The notes: generated by a model from the letters alone, not told the origin. A DNA stretch of 64,000 nucleotides from Glomus cerebriforme (GCA_003550305.1 QKYT01000502.1:9340-73339), one strand, 5' to 3'; positions 11,743 to 24,816 are shown, counted from the first letter of the stretch. Made by a program: numbers and translations.

Positions 11743-14262
11743 TTTGCTTGTTAAGAATTTTTAGTTTGAGAACTTTTGTTTTAGGTTGTGAAAAATGTTG
11801 CGTGATTGTGAGATATAAATACTTTTATAGAGACAATTTGTAGTACAATTTATTTGTTGTGATAGACGTTTTAGTCGTAAACTAGTATTTTTAAAATAAT
11901 AACGCCCAAATAAACAAGTTAATGTCAAATTTGGGAATTTAGATCTCGTAAATCACCTGTACAACATACAGTAAATATTTTTCTTTTTTTAATAAAAAGT
12001 TAAACAGAAATGTTCTTTATCTGATATTACAAGAATTGTAAAATGATAAAAAAGACCTTTTGCTCATGTCTTCAATTAATAAAACTTGATGCAAAATAAT
12101 TATTCCAATTTTAATCTTGAATTTTTAAAGAAAAGTAAAGTTTCTATTAAACGGAATCATTTTACATTTATCAGATGAATCAAGAAATACCGTAACTTAA
12201 GTTTAATGATTTTTTTGACGAATTCATATCAGAGACCTTTATTTAACTTATGTGGACATTTTGATTTTAATCGAAAATTGATACACATTCTTTCCGAGCA
12301 ACATAAAATTTCAATTAAACTTAGTGCCACGGTTTCCACATTACTGGATTATATCTTCCAAAGAATTTCATTACTTTAATATTATGTAACTGTTGATTGA
12401 ATGATTATCACAAATCTCACAAATTTCATGAAATTTACTAGACGAAAATCCATCATGAGATCCACAAAAATAAAATCAATTGAATTAGATATATAAAGTT
12501 ATAATTTTGGTATCTAAAGAATCATTAATTATACATAAAATAATTTTAGATAAATGAATTTCTTTTTCATTAACTTTGCTTTGATTATAAATACTTCTTA
12601 AGATATCATTATAGTGTGAATAATTATTCCATTATACCCATTTTTCATATGTAATAATTATAAAAATTTACGAAAATAAAGAATGTAATAATTTCCGCTG
12701 GTGAAAAACTAAATATAAAACACGTTCTAAATTTTTACTAGACCTCCCTTTAATCAGTCTTATCAGCCTTATTTGTTTTATGTTGTGCCGTAATTTCTGC
12801 AAAACATTCTTTCTTTCTACAGCTCCCTTCTTTCTTTTTTTGTTATGGATATTAAGGTAAAATTTCTGTTTAAAGGCGCGTTTTTTTTACAACTTTTTTT
12901 TTTTTTTTTAACATTTTAGCTTAGCTCAGTTATCGACCTTTGGCTTGAGAACTTTTCTTTGTAATAAATTTTGAAAGTTTATTTTGTTTATTTTTTGTTT
13001 TTTTTTTTTATAATTTTATTCCTCAACTTCTGTCTTCTTTTTCAAAAAAAATATTTTTTGTAACATTTAATAATTTTGATCGATTTTGAATAGTATTTTC
13101 AGTTTACTTTTTTTTATTTTATATAAATATATATTTTGTAATTAATGTTGTGCCCCAACTTTATTTTTAGATTGGTAGTAGGCTAGTCCAAATCCCGTGA
13201 GACTATTTAATTATGTTAAATTCTCTTTTTTCAACTCTTGCTATTTTTATCATATTTTAGTTAGTATAAAATATTTTAAAAAAAGACGTTAAAGAAAATG
13301 AAAGAAAAAAGGTGAATTCATAAAATTATTGTTCGATATTCACATTCATATTCTACGATTTTGTAATGACGAAGAAAAACATGATTCCATAAGTGGATTA
13401 CATATTCAGATGTTATCACGCGGACTTCATTTAAACTTAATGGGTAAATACTTTTTTTAAAACGTGTAGAATCGATTTGCTAATAGTTCTTTCTTTATCG
13501 ATTCATTAAAGACAGAAAATTTTTTATAGGTTGAAATTATGTTTTTTTATTGTGCGTCAGGTGTCGATTTGCGTCAACTGGCAGCTGACGCGCGTCAGAT
13601 GACTAATGCTGGCCCAACCTTCTTAGGGCATTATAAAGATCAGTCCATAATTTAGGCCGGTTGACTTTTAATGTTCGATTTTGAATAGGATTCAATTTCA
13701 TAATTGTATTTTATTGTGTCATGAATCATGTTGTTATCATATATTGCATAATTCTCATTTTTGATTTCTTAATTCTCTAACTATTTCTAAATATTTCTAC
13801 TATTTCTATATTTATTGTATAATTTTGTTATCTTATTCTATTATCTTTTTTTTTTTTGTTCACAATGGTAATAAAATGGTTTGACTTTTATAGTTTGCAC
13901 AGGACAAAATATGCCAAAATACTCAAATAAAAAATTTAAATAATATATATTTTTTTTATTAGCTTTATGTGATTTATGTTTGCTAAAAATACTATATATA
14001 CAAAATTATTAATTAAGGTGTTTGATACTATTCTAAACTTCTTGACGGAAAAATTATTAAATCTATTTTAAAAAAATTTTTACGATCAAATGTCATTTAA
14101 AAATATTAAACTATATATTATAGACAAATAATTATATGTATTTAAATGTAATCTAAAGTTTTTTTTTAATGTGTTCTTTAACTTTTCTATGTATTAATGA
14201 TATTCTTATTTGTTCAACATTTTAATTAAACTAATCAAATAATAAAAATTAATTTCTGTTTT
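11743..14262. other. 2.5-kb intergenic stretch with one GC-rich patch
   Basis: No gene recognised. The patch 13553-13610 stands out: GCGTCA or its complement TGACGC occurs four times, including the perfect 14-bp palindrome CTGACGCGCGTCAG at 13585-13598. The rest is T-rich or A-rich DNA. Confidence 0.45.
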
Positions 14263-14649
14263 ATGAAACGTGTCATTTTCACATTATTTTCATCCTCATT
14301 TTCATTAAAAGAGTATTCATTGTCCCTTCATCATCTTGTATCAACATTGATTATTGAACCAACAATTCATTCCATCTTTAATCCTAAGGATCTTTTTTTA
14401 ACATTAAAAATTCGTCCAACATTCACAACATTTCAAAGTTATAGATTTCTGAATTTTTGCCCAGTTTCCAAAACCATACATATTGATGACATTTTTTTAG
14501 AACTTCATTCTCATCTGTCTTCCATCTACCATGCCATATAATTGGACTCATTATCTTTATCCAAATGAAGATATTGCTGATGATCCTCAAGATGTCAATT
14601 TTTTCCATATAAATCAATATCTTTTATTATCCATTTACGTGATTCACTA
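14263..14649 (+). CDS. Doubtful hypothetical fragment
   Basis: An ATG at 14263 opens 92 aa with more balanced composition than the surroundings (ends HSHLSSIYHAI). An overlapping frame continues MPYNWTHYLYPNEDIADD... to a stop near 14649. That suggests one protein-coding relic broken by a frameshift around 14530. The family is not recognised. It may be a retroelement fragment, but no catalytic motif is visible. Confidence 0.25.
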
Positions 14650-15033
14650 GTTTGTTTAACTCCATTGTTGAAATAGTTCATTTTGTATGATTTTATATTT
14701 AATTCCATTATGATTTATTGTCAATTGTAATTATTATGATGTGCAATATAAGTATCTTTTTATTTCTACAGCCATCTCATTCACTTTTTGTTAATACTGG
14801 AAGGGTCATGAGGTTTCCGGTTAATTATTTATTCTTTGCTGAGTATCCTATTTTGAACATACTGTTTAGATAATTCACACCAATAACATTCATAAAGAAA
14901 TTTTTAAGAGTCTATTGTTTAATTAGATATGATGAAAAACCTTATTATTAATACCTAAATTTATCTTAAAGTTATAAAGAGGGAATTCTAATCTAAACCA
15001 AGCCATCCAGTTAGGAGATACTCAACTATCTGT

Positions 15034-15213
15034 CCGGCCTTTCCTTGCCTGATACGAGGAAGACCTCATATACCAGTATAAGGAAGTTAAGAGGGAGTTT
15101 AAAGGGATTAAGGGATTTAAAAAGAAACCAAGCCAGTCAGACCGGCCTTTCCTTGCCTGATACGAGGAAAACCTCATATACCAGTATAAGGAAGTTAAGA
15201 GGGAATTTAAAGG
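15034..15213. repeat. Two near-identical 72-bp direct repeats
   Basis: Copies at 15034-15105 and 15142-15213 start CCGGCCTTTCCTTGCCTGAT and differ at about two bases (G to A). Each is preceded by an ACCAAGCCA word. A diverged relative lies near 20715-20790 (AAAGCCAGTTAAGAG... TTTTTCCTTACCAGTAT). The short open frame across them is a by-product. Confidence 0.75.
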
Positions 15214-16427
15214 AAAAACGATTGTAAGGGGAAGATAAAATTAGGATAATAATAAGAGATACATTTAAAAAAAATGCAAAGGAATATTGAAAAAATAGTA
15301 GTATTTATATATTTTAAAATATAAAAATGAGTCAAAACATAAGAAATTTGCGTGATGTGACTCATCATGCTTAATTTATGTAATTTTCTATTTTAAACAT
15401 AGTTTATACTTTATATGTCACACAAAATTCAATAATCAATGAATAATTATATAATATTTTATTTTGTTCACATGAAAATTTCTATATTTGTTAACAACTC
15501 ATCGATTTTTCTCAAATCCGTAACTAACTGATAGATTATGCATGATAATAAATTATATATTTCTATTAAAATATCATCATTTATTCTAATTCAATCACTG
15601 GTCAATAATATTTTACCATAATCTACTGTAGAAATAAAACACTAGTTTAGAATGATAACATCACGTATAAACGTTAGTTTGTTTCTTTATTTATTAGTAG
15701 AAATTTGGGTCAAATTTCTTTATATATTTTTATAAGGAGAAATTCTATTTTTTCATAGATCACTTATAAATTGATGACAATTTTTTTTTACTGAAAATTT
15801 TTAAAATGTGGGATCCATCTAGGTACTGAAGAATATTTTGGTGCAAAAGAAATTACTTTTAATTCCATAACAACAACATTCTCTCTTATAATATAATTAG
15901 AACTATCTTTCTTCATTTACGTATGAACTAAGTTAATTTTGCAGGTATGGTTACTTAAAGAGAGAAAATATTATAACTGTTTTTTTTGTCCATCTTAATC
16001 ATATCTTTTTGTTTCTTTATCTATATACTGTACCTTATGACTTTGTCCTTGTTCATCTTGTAAATGATTTTTTATATAAGGCTAGGCTTAAATTCAAGTG
16101 ATTAGCACAAAATTTTCCTATCGGTTAACTTAATTTTAGTTATTTAAATTGCATTAAGTAAATAAAATAAATATATATATGACAGAAAGTTTGTCGTAAT
16201 TATTGGCTGGATAACTACCAAAAATTTTAAAGAATTTTTAAAAAATTTAAAAAATTAAATATTTTAATGTTTTAAATCACATATTAAGAGATCAAATTTT
16301 ATAAACTTTATACTCTAAAGGTTCATTTATTTTAATGTTTTCAGTTAATCCAACGCCAAAACGGCTTATAAATTTATTTATTAGAAATAAATAGTATACA
16401 AAAATAATAACTAATTTATATTATATA
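15214..16427. other. Intergenic, nothing recognisable
   Basis: AT-rich sequence downstream of the first BTB-TLDc gene, holding its 3' flank. One copy of the word ATATACTGTA at 16023-16032. Confidence 0.4.
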
Positions 16428-17933
16428 TTATGGAGATTTTCTCTTTATAACTTGAAAAACTTCATAATTATCTACAGAAAATAATTGTGGTATATCAGGT
16501 ATTTTAGGATATTTTTTATTATTTGCATTACTACACCAAGTATTATTTTCCCTGCAATATAGATGACAACCATTACCACCACCAAATACTGGACCACATT
16601 CTGAAAATCCACCTACAGAATCTTCACCATTACTGTAACCTACTGTTGCAGTTTGAAGATTATTTCTATTCTCAAATGAAAATATAAAACTATCACAAGT
16701 AGATCTATGTTCCCTACTAGAATCCCAATAAAGTGGATTATATCCTCCAACTAATTTCTCTGAATTTTCGATTTTTGCTACAACTATAGTAGCTCCTTTA
16801 TTATCACATTTAGCATGAAATACTGCAGCATCAATACCATCTCTGCAAGATCTATATAAAAGATTAAATTCATAAGGAATAATATTATTATATTTGGAGT
16901 TTCCTTCTTTTCTATCAATCCAATTTGCTAAAAGTGCCATATGTTTTTGATTAATTAAAACAGAATCAAGTTTATATCTTGGATATCTAGTATTTGGTAT
17001 TGGTTTATATTCAGGATCCATATAAAATTTTAAAATATCATCTTTTAATTCCTTAGGTAAAATTTCTTCATAAGGTTTAACTTTATCAATATAATCTTCA
17101 GAAGATATTTCATAAAATCTAATCAAAGGAATAAAGTTGTGAAGAATACTTTGAAATTGATTAAAATCTTCTTGATTCCATTTAGAGACATCTTGATTAA
17201 ATGTCTGACCTTGTCCCAATCCCCATTTAATTAAATTTTCCCAAACTTTAATTTCTATTAAATTTAAGTCATTTCTTTTTATAATGACTTCTAATAATGG
17301 AGCAGGTAAATCATTAAACCTAGCAGAGTCAAACAAAATTCCAGGTTCTAAACAGATCGTTTCTAAACAAAATTCTTGTATATTATTAAGAGCTATATCA
17401 TAATAAACCATTTTAAGAATTTCAACGGGATCATTTTGAAAGAATTTCAGTTGATTATCGAATAAAAATTTTCGAATATGTTCATAAAGTATATATAATC
17501 CAAGTTCATCAATAGCAATTAATAATTCTAAAATATCCAATCCATTCTTGATATTTAAATCTATTTTTCCACAATATAAATACCTATAAATATAAAAATA
17601 AATATATAAAAATCTAAAAAAAAAAAATTTATATTCATTTAAACAATATTTAATTATTGATAAATATAATATGATAAATAACCTGAGAATTGTTTCAATA
17701 ATATGTGGTGAAATATTAGGTTTTTTAAAGATAAATTTACCATCAATTTCTTCCGCCCAATTTGAAGAAAATGCCGCACGAAAATAATCTGATTGACAAC
17801 AAAGTACAAGAGAATGAGCATAAATTTCTTTCATATTTGGTTCTTCACCAACTTTTATGATAACGTCATAATTTTCTTTTGATTCGAATAAATCTTCTAA
17901 ATTTTTTAAAATTTCCAAATATGTTTGTTCCAT
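16428..17933 (-). CDS. BTB/POZ-BACK-TLDc domain protein
   Basis: Two exons (17933-17683 and 17583-16428) give 468 aa. Residues about 18-95 are a BTB/POZ domain (YDVIIKVG, YAHSLVLCCQSDYFRAAFS). A BACK-like helical region follows to about 250. A TLDc domain fills about 290-460 (LLYRSCRDG, CDNKGATIVVAK, GGYNPLYW, DSFIFSF, YEVFQVIK). The longer open frame begins with GTG at 17942, but the first ATG is at 17933. The 99-base intron (17584-17682) has no stop in frame, so the frame reads through; splicing restores the LRYLYCGK junction seen in paralogues. BTB proteins commonly act as dimeric CUL3 adaptors, and TLDc proteins are linked to oxidative-stress responses and V-ATPase binding (family knowledge). 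The role here is inferred. Confidence 0.92.
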   Translation of the reverse strand: MEQTYLEILKNLEDLFESKENYDVIIKVGEEPNMKEIYAHSLVLCCQSDYFRAAFSSNWAEEIDGKFIFKKPNISPHIIETILRLFIILYLSIIKYCLNEYKFFFFRFLYIYFYIYRYLYCGKIDLNIKNGLDILELLIAIDELGLYILYEHIRKFLFDNQLKFFQNDPVEILKMVYYDIALNNIQEFCLETICLEPGILFDSARFNDLPAPLLEVIIKRNDLNLIEIKVWENLIKWGLGQGQTFNQDVSKWNQEDFNQFQSILHNFIPLIRFYEISSEDYIDKVKPYEEILPKELKDDILKFYMDPEYKPIPNTRYPRYKLDSVLINQKHMALLANWIDRKEGNSKYNNIIPYEFNLLYRSCRDGIDAAVFHAKCDNKGATIVVAKIENSEKLVGGYNPLYWDSSREHRSTCDSFIFSFENRNNLQTATVGYSNGEDSVGGFSECGPVFGGGNGCHLYCRENNTWCSNANNKKYPKIPDIPQLFSVDNYEVFQVIKRKSP

Positions 17934-20925
17934 TTCTTTCACTTTGTTAAAAAAAAAAAAAAAAAAAATTTAAGAAATGTAATGAAATGGATTACGTTTT
18001 ATTTACAAACATTGATCTACAAAATACAGTATATCAATGAATCGGAAATTAATTTTTCCGGCCGAAAATTGTTGATCGACTTTGCCTTTAATTGTGTTGA
18101 AATTGTGAACCATTGAATTCTTTTTTTATTTAAAATTTCATAATAAATTGTTATATTTTCTTCTTTAACCTTTGAATATTTTTAATATCATTAATAATAA
18201 CACTATGAGCCGATTTCTTCCACTATTCTCTCTATAAAAATACTTTTATAATTCAATTTTTTAAAAAAAAGTACTTGCAAAATTAAATACATTTTGACCA
18301 TTCGTCTCAGAAATATTTGAAATCTGACAATTTATTCAGATTTTCAGTCCAAATTAACACAGATCGAGAATCAAATAAAATAGAATATTCTGGTTTGGAA
18401 AGGCAAACCTTTAGGTAAAAAAAAAAAATTAGAATAATTTTTTATTAATACTTGTAATTTCATCTTACTATTTATTTTAAAAAATGATAGAGAAATTTTA
18501 AAATAATGTTAAATTGGTCAATTATTTTTTTTAAAAATAAACATTTACACATAATTCTTCAAAAGGATGTTCTGAAATCAATTCAGTTGATAATAAAAAC
18601 ACAATGCATTATAAATCTACGAATTCTTCTTTTCCTAATAATACAGTAAATAATATATATCGAATTTGTATGAATATCGCCACTCCAAACCAATTCTTCA
18701 TTTAACATATCCCCGTTTTTTAATTTTTATAAGAAAATAATACACATAATTTAGGCCAGTTAGTAAATTTTCATCAAAATTTTGAAGCTTTAAAATAACT
18801 TTAATTTCGGCCAAAATTAATGATAATTCTGGCCATGTATTTTTTTTTATTTTTTATCCCCTCCCCCCATATTTTGATTTCTTATATAGTAGCATGCGCT
18901 GAAGTTTACATTGCACAGTCACCATAAAGAACAACTTTTTAATTTTAGATAATTTTGTTTAAATCATAATACTATTTGAACGATGACCAAAAATTACAAA
19001 TTGATTTTATTTGTGTAAAAGTTTCACATATAACTATATGTATAATATATTAAATAATTTGAAGGCTTCTGTTGAGGGTGGTAATTCCCTATTTTAAATA
19101 ATGATAATGATAAATTAAACATATAAAAAAATTAATTTAATTGTTATTTTTAATGATTAAAATTGGTAAGCATGGCCTAAAGGATTGGAATAAAAAATTT
19201 TCAGTTTAAAATAAGAATTAAATAAACCCCTGTACTGTGTGCAGATTTCATAAATTAAACGTTAAGAGATTAATTATCCCAACAAATTTTAGTGCAAGCA
19301 ACTAAATATAAATTCATATAACTTAAAATTGTAAAGGATGTTGAAGTCAGAAATAAGGTTTCTTCAGAAATGAAATGAATTGCCAGACGAAGCCACCAAA
19401 TAAAACAAACTTTCCTAATATAAATTTTCACACTTGCTATAGATTATTAAATCATGCAATTTTATCATTTTTAAAAATTAGTTCGCTTGAATAGGGCGAA
19501 GTACAGTAAATTAATGAGAATCATTGAATAGAATTCTTTACATATTAAAAAGTATCATATGTATAAATATTCTATTTTTTTCATCCAAATTTGTAAATCA
19601 AAAGCAAGATCTATTAAAATACTACAACAATTGTAAAAATTATGCATTTTAGAATATGATCAAAATCTTGTAATAAGTAGCATTTTTAGGCGTCGACGGC
19701 TTGGATGTCAATTTTCAAATAAAGATAATATATTACTCCGACATTATTTTCCTTTAAATTCTTATGAAAATGTTGTGGTTAAAGAATTGCTTTTCTAATA
19801 CTTGAAGAATCGCGAGATGATAAAACTTTCCTTTATTCATAACTTTTAATTAAAATATATCTCTCTCAGAACTTGTGTAAAATGATAGTTCTAAAATTAT
19901 GGAAAAATACAAGGCGAGTATCTTATTTTTTTAACTGATAACGCGAAAAATAAATTATTTAAAGCAATATTCTTACGTTTATCAAAAGAATTTGAAAATA
20001 TTAAATTTTTACAGAAATATATCAGTGAACTTCATTTAAATTGTACAAGTTACAATTTTAAACTCGTTTCTCTTTTCATTCAAATCAAAATATTATATCT
20101 TATATCTTAAAAAGAACTGGTCAACTGGCTAAAATATGCAAATCAATTAAAATATTATTGAGATTTCATGATAGTTATTTTTATCTTGATTTTTTCTATT
20201 GTCATTTATAAAATACAGTAAATAATTTTATTTCCTATGTCTCTAATGGGTAATGTAGCCAAATGAGTTTGTACGGTTATGAACTACTATTGCGTATGTT
20301 TGGCAAAATTATCTTAAAGTTATCCTCCCTTAATCATAATCGAACATTTCTAAAGATGGATAAGACAAAATGAAGAGGAAAAAATGAAAAAAATTGAAGA
20401 AAAAATGTATATAAATAAAGAAGAAAAAGAAAATGCCAAGAAGATTGGGACTTTTGTTTCTTCCTTGTCTGTTATCATTGCATACTTTTGGAGCCATTTG
20501 TTTCTCTATTATTCCCTTCAAATATTCCCTTTCACTTTTAATTTTTATTTCGAAGTATATCTTCTCTTAAATTACTTAAATTATGTGTTTATGTTTTTAG
20601 CTTTCCTTACCTTTTTGTTCAGTTGTTCATTGAAATTTCCCTATCACGATGATCTCTTTAATTTTCAATATTGCTTTATAAACATAAATATATACAGAAT
20701 ATAAGGAAATGAAGAGGTAAACCAAAGCCAGTTAAGAGAACTTTTTGACCAGTTTTTCCTTACCAGTATTAATGAGAAAGTAAGGTTTATTGCAAATATT
20801 AAATTAAACATGAATCAAATAGACAAGAGTTTACGCCTCACGATTATAAACATCTATAACTAGCGACTAGGTGATTTGAATAAACGTTTATTATTGTAAA
20901 ATTCTTACTTTCGTGATAAAAAAAA
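17934..20925. other. 3-kb intergenic stretch
   Basis: No supported gene. An ATG frame at 20384-20704 (106 aa, hydrophobic, F/Y-rich) has no homologue I recognise and could be chance. Around 18740-18840 the word GGCCA recurs four times in AT-rich text. A diverged copy of the 15-kb repeat lies near 20715-20790. Confidence 0.4.
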
Positions 20926-22172
20926 ATGCCAGAACTCAATAAAGACATTCTTATCATAATTTTTGAAGAATTACAATATAATTTATATTCTTGTCTGTTT
21001 GTTAATAACCTTTGGTGCGACATCGTAGTTTCGATTTTATGGAGTTATCCACGAAAATTTACATCTATGAGAATAACAAGTAAAAATTAAATTTTTTTAA
21101 TTTAATACTTTCACATTTACCTGAATCTTCAAGAGATCTTTTAAAGAATGAAGGCATAAATATCATTCCAAAAATAAAAGAAAATCAACTTTTTTTAATT
21201 ACGTTAGATTTTGTAAATTTATCGATCACATTTCATTTTGATTATAAATCGTATGATTTTGATTTAAGTAATTCTGGAACAAGAGGTTTATAAACTTTTT
21301 GCGGCAAATGTTCTACCATAAAGCATTTAAATATGAATGGAAAAGCTTATCCAATTCATGAATTTCAAGGAGCAAGTACTTGACTTACAAGACTAAATGC
21401 ATTTAGTTGTAAATCAAGTAATGATACATCATTAATTTACGGATTGATACAGATACGTATGTAAATGCAAATTTATAGAAAGAATTCATATAATTTTGCA
21501 AAATGATGAAATTGGAATTTCCCAATTAATTAGAATGCAAAACCAAATTAAATATCTAAAAATTACTATCAGAAGAAATATGAAATAAGCCAAGATCACG
21601 GAAGAATTTCTCGAGCTATAGATAGATATGCACATTCAATAATTTATCTAGAATATGGATTCAATTCTTTTTCTCCCAAAATTAGTAATTTGCAAACTTT
21701 AATATTAGAAAATGATTTGACTAAAGATAAATCAATATTAGAGAATCAATTGATACCTGCAGTTATTCCTAAACTTCGTATTCTTAAATTAAAAGACATA
21801 TCACCCACCTTCCACAGCAACAAATATTATTCAAAAGACTAATCAAAATTTCCAGAAATTCAAATTCAAAGATTTAATCACAATATTGATTTTAGTCATT
21901 CAAAAGAATATATTCGAGCAATAATTGATGAGGTTAAGTATTTTGACATATTTTTTAATTTAGCTCCCATCAATCTAAATAAATTATTGTTCAAGAATAT
22001 TTTTACTTTGAAATCTCTGGAAACATTTCTTGATAAATGGAGAAACAAAAATCCTTTGCGGCCTTTGTACTTATATTCTGATGATTTATTAGATATATAT
22101 ATGAGTATACCGACATTTTTGAATTATTATAAATATAGATTTCTTAAATATGATAATAGTAGAAATTTCTAG
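20926..22172 (+). pseudogene. Decayed F-box/LRR-like gene
   Basis: ATG at 20926 begins MPELNKDILIIIFEELQ, then LYSCLFVNNLWCDIVVSILW, an F-box start as in the intact genes at 26945, 35936 and 51563. The frame stops after about 55 codons. Homologous text then resumes in all three frames (for example HSIIYLEYGFN near 21636 and KSLETFLDKWRNKNP near 22012). The last segment ends with a stop at 22170-22172. Several frameshifts and stops make this a pseudogene. Confidence 0.8.
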
Positions 22173-22297
22173 CCGAATTCTGGTGAAGATACGTGGGTCT
22201 ATTTTAAATAACTACGTTGTCAACTCTTGGATAGTTCATATTTCAGTATATGTATCTGACTGGATGTTATATAGAAAACATTCATATTAAACATAAT

Positions 22298-22537
22298 ACC
22301 GTATATCGCGGGCCATAGTACCCCATGCACAGTATCCCTCCCTCTTTTGTGTGAAAAAAAAGTTTCATTTTCTATTGATATAATTATTTAAAAAATCTAT
22401 AAATATTTTTCTGGTTATAATGCAAGTATTTAAACACATACTATTTATAATAAAAATTCGAATTATAGACTTGGTGGTACAAGTCATCCTTCAAAATTTG
22501 AAAGATACCCGGGGGTACTGTGGCCCGCGTTATAGGT
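22298..22537. mobile_element. MITE-like element with about 23-bp terminal inverted repeats
   Basis: The left end 22302-22324 (CGCGGGCCATAGTACCCC core) and right end 22512-22534 are inverted copies that differ at two bases. They enclose about 190 bp without coding capacity. The GC-rich ends stand out in AT-rich DNA. Similarity extends outward to ACC/GGT at 22298 and 22537. The target duplication is unresolved. No transposase is present. Confidence 0.65.
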
Positions 22538-23353
22538 TATTTCATGTCGGTAACATAATATTTAAGAATGATATAATAGTTCTTATTTTTGTAAAATGAA
22601 TTTTCTTTCATTAATATATTTCTGTTATGCAATATTCAAAGTCAATAAACTATACTTATTAAAGCATTGTGCTTAAATTTTACAAATCGTTTTTGAAGTA
22701 ACATTTTAATACTGTATATTGTATTTAAATACGTAATGTACAGCATTTTGCATAATTTTTCTGTTTTTGTTTTAATTAAGAATTGGACTTTTCATTTCAT
22801 TTTTTTTTTATAATTTTTTCTTTAAATATATTTATTATCTTTAATATCTTCACGTACTGTATATATGCAAAGTAAATAATTTTTTATACATATAGTGAAT
22901 CACTTTTTAACATTTCAAAAAATCATTAAAATTATGACACATCAATTATAGTCATTACAAGATTAACATTGATTGTATATTTTTCATGAATAAATATCAA
23001 GTTTCTCCAATTCATAGGAACATCTAACATACAATTAATATCATCGTGAACACGAAGTTTTCATAAATCGGGCATGATGACAATATGGTACCTTGCTGTA
23101 ATAGTATAATACCGCTATTGTTGCGAAATATTCACAAGGCTGTATATCATACAGTATATTGCAGATAAAGTGATCAACAATATATATCTGGTAATGTCAT
23201 TCAATAATGTCTGACAAAATTCCTTAAACTGTTTAGTGTTACAAATCATTGACTAATTGCAGGTTGCATTAAAAATTTAAGGATAAAAAGGGCCCGTTAA
23301 CGCCCATTTTAAACGTAAATACAGTCTGTATTATTATTAAAAAAAAAAAAAAA
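22538..23353. other. Intergenic, upstream of the second BTB-TLDc gene
   Basis: AT-rich. Contains one TACAGTATAT at 23150-23159 and related ACTGTATAT words near 22715 and 22857. No gene or obvious promoter element could be assigned beyond the A-run just before the start codon. Confidence 0.4.
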
Positions 23354-24816
23354 ATGTCTTCAAAATTTTTGACAGATTTATCCAGTGACTATGAAAAACT
23401 TTTTGAAATAGAATTAGGATATGATGTTATTATTTATGCTGGAGAACAACAAAATGTAAAAGAAATTCATGCTCATTCAAATATTTTATGTATTAGATCC
23501 AAATATTTTCATACAGCATTTTCTAATGAATGGGCTGAAAAAAGAGATGGGAAATTTATTTTGAGAAAACCAAATATTACTCCAAAGTTATTTAATATTA
23601 TCCTTAGGTAATGTATAATATCAATGACAATTTTATATTTTAAAAACATTTTTAATTAACCTTATTTTATTACTGTAGATTTATTTATTGTGGAGATATT
23701 GAATTGAAGAATTTACAAGGTTCAGAAGTATTAAAACTTTTGATAGCAGTGGATGAACTTAATATTCAATCATTAATTTCTCATATTCAAGAATTTTTGA
23801 TCAAACATAAAACCGAATTCTTACATCAAAATCCAACTGATATTCTTGAAATTATTTATCAACATGAAACCTTTACAGATTTATGGGAATTTTGTCTCGA
23901 AAATATTTGCAAAGAACCAAAAATTTTATTTCATTCTGATAAATTTATCAATTTAAAAGCTCCTTTGTTAGAATTATTATTAAAACGGGATGATTTGAAT
24001 ATGAACGAAATTGAAATTTGGGAAAGTTTATTAAAATGGTGTTTTGCTCAACAAAATATTAATAACGATCCAACAAAATGGAGTGGCGAAGATATTACAA
24101 AGATTGAGAGGTCATTGTACAGATTTATTCCTTTAATTCGATTTTATGATATTAAACCTACGGATTTCTTTTACAAGGTTTATCATTATAAAAATATCTT
24201 ACCACAAGATTTAATTCATGATCTTTTGGAATTTCACATAGTTCCTAATATGAAACCTAAAGCTAAATTACTACCTTCAAGAAAACCAAATTTAAATTTT
24301 CAACTTGATTCAATCTTGATTGAATCAAGTCATATACCACTTTTTGCTTCATGGATTGATAAAAAAGATTCATCTTATTATAGTAGAAAAGATATTCCTT
24401 ATGATTTTAAATTAATATATCGTTCAGGTCGTGATGAATTTAATGCTACATCATTTCATGAAAAGTGTGATAATAAAGGAGCTACTATTTGGGTAGCGAA
24501 AATTCGAGGTACAAATCAAGTTATTGGAGGGTATAATCCACTTGATTGGAATGGGAATGGATCGAAAATTACTGCAGATAGTTTTTTATTTAATTTTACA
24601 GATGGAAAAATTATTTCTACTGCAAAATTAGGTTATGTTAATGATAGAAATAATGCTTTGTTTTGCCTTAACAATCAAGGGCCAAGTATGGGCGATTTAT
24701 ATTGTCCTAATAAAACCGATTGGGTTTATGATCAAGGAAACATATATCCTAGCATAGGTATTCCATCGAAATTCACAATAGAAACTTGTGAAGTATTTCA
24801 AGTTGTAAAAAAATAA
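23354..24816 (+). CDS. BTB/POZ-BACK-TLDc domain protein
   Basis: Exons 23354-23607 and 23679-24816 give 463 aa. The domain order is as in the gene at 16428-17933: BTB about 17-95 (YDVIIYAGEQQN, HAHSNILCIRSKYFHTAFSNEWAE), BACK-like region to about 250, TLDc about 290-460 (LIYRSGRDEFNATSFHEKCD, ATIWVAKI, GGYNPLDW, DSFLFNF, CEVFQVVK). The 71-base intron interrupts the same Arg codon (phase 2, after IIL) as in the paralogue, showing common descent. This intron contains an in-frame stop. Presumed adaptor or stress-linked role by family; substrate unknown. Confidence 0.92.

Noticed and set aside
17934..17942. GTG at 17942 as start of the BTB-TLDc protein
   Set aside because: Nuclear genes use ATG, and the first ATG is at 17933, directly before the conserved part.
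20384..20704. 106-aa hydrophobic ATG frame
   Set aside because: F/Y/L-rich composition expected from AT-rich DNA, with no domain and no splice pattern. Left as unsupported.
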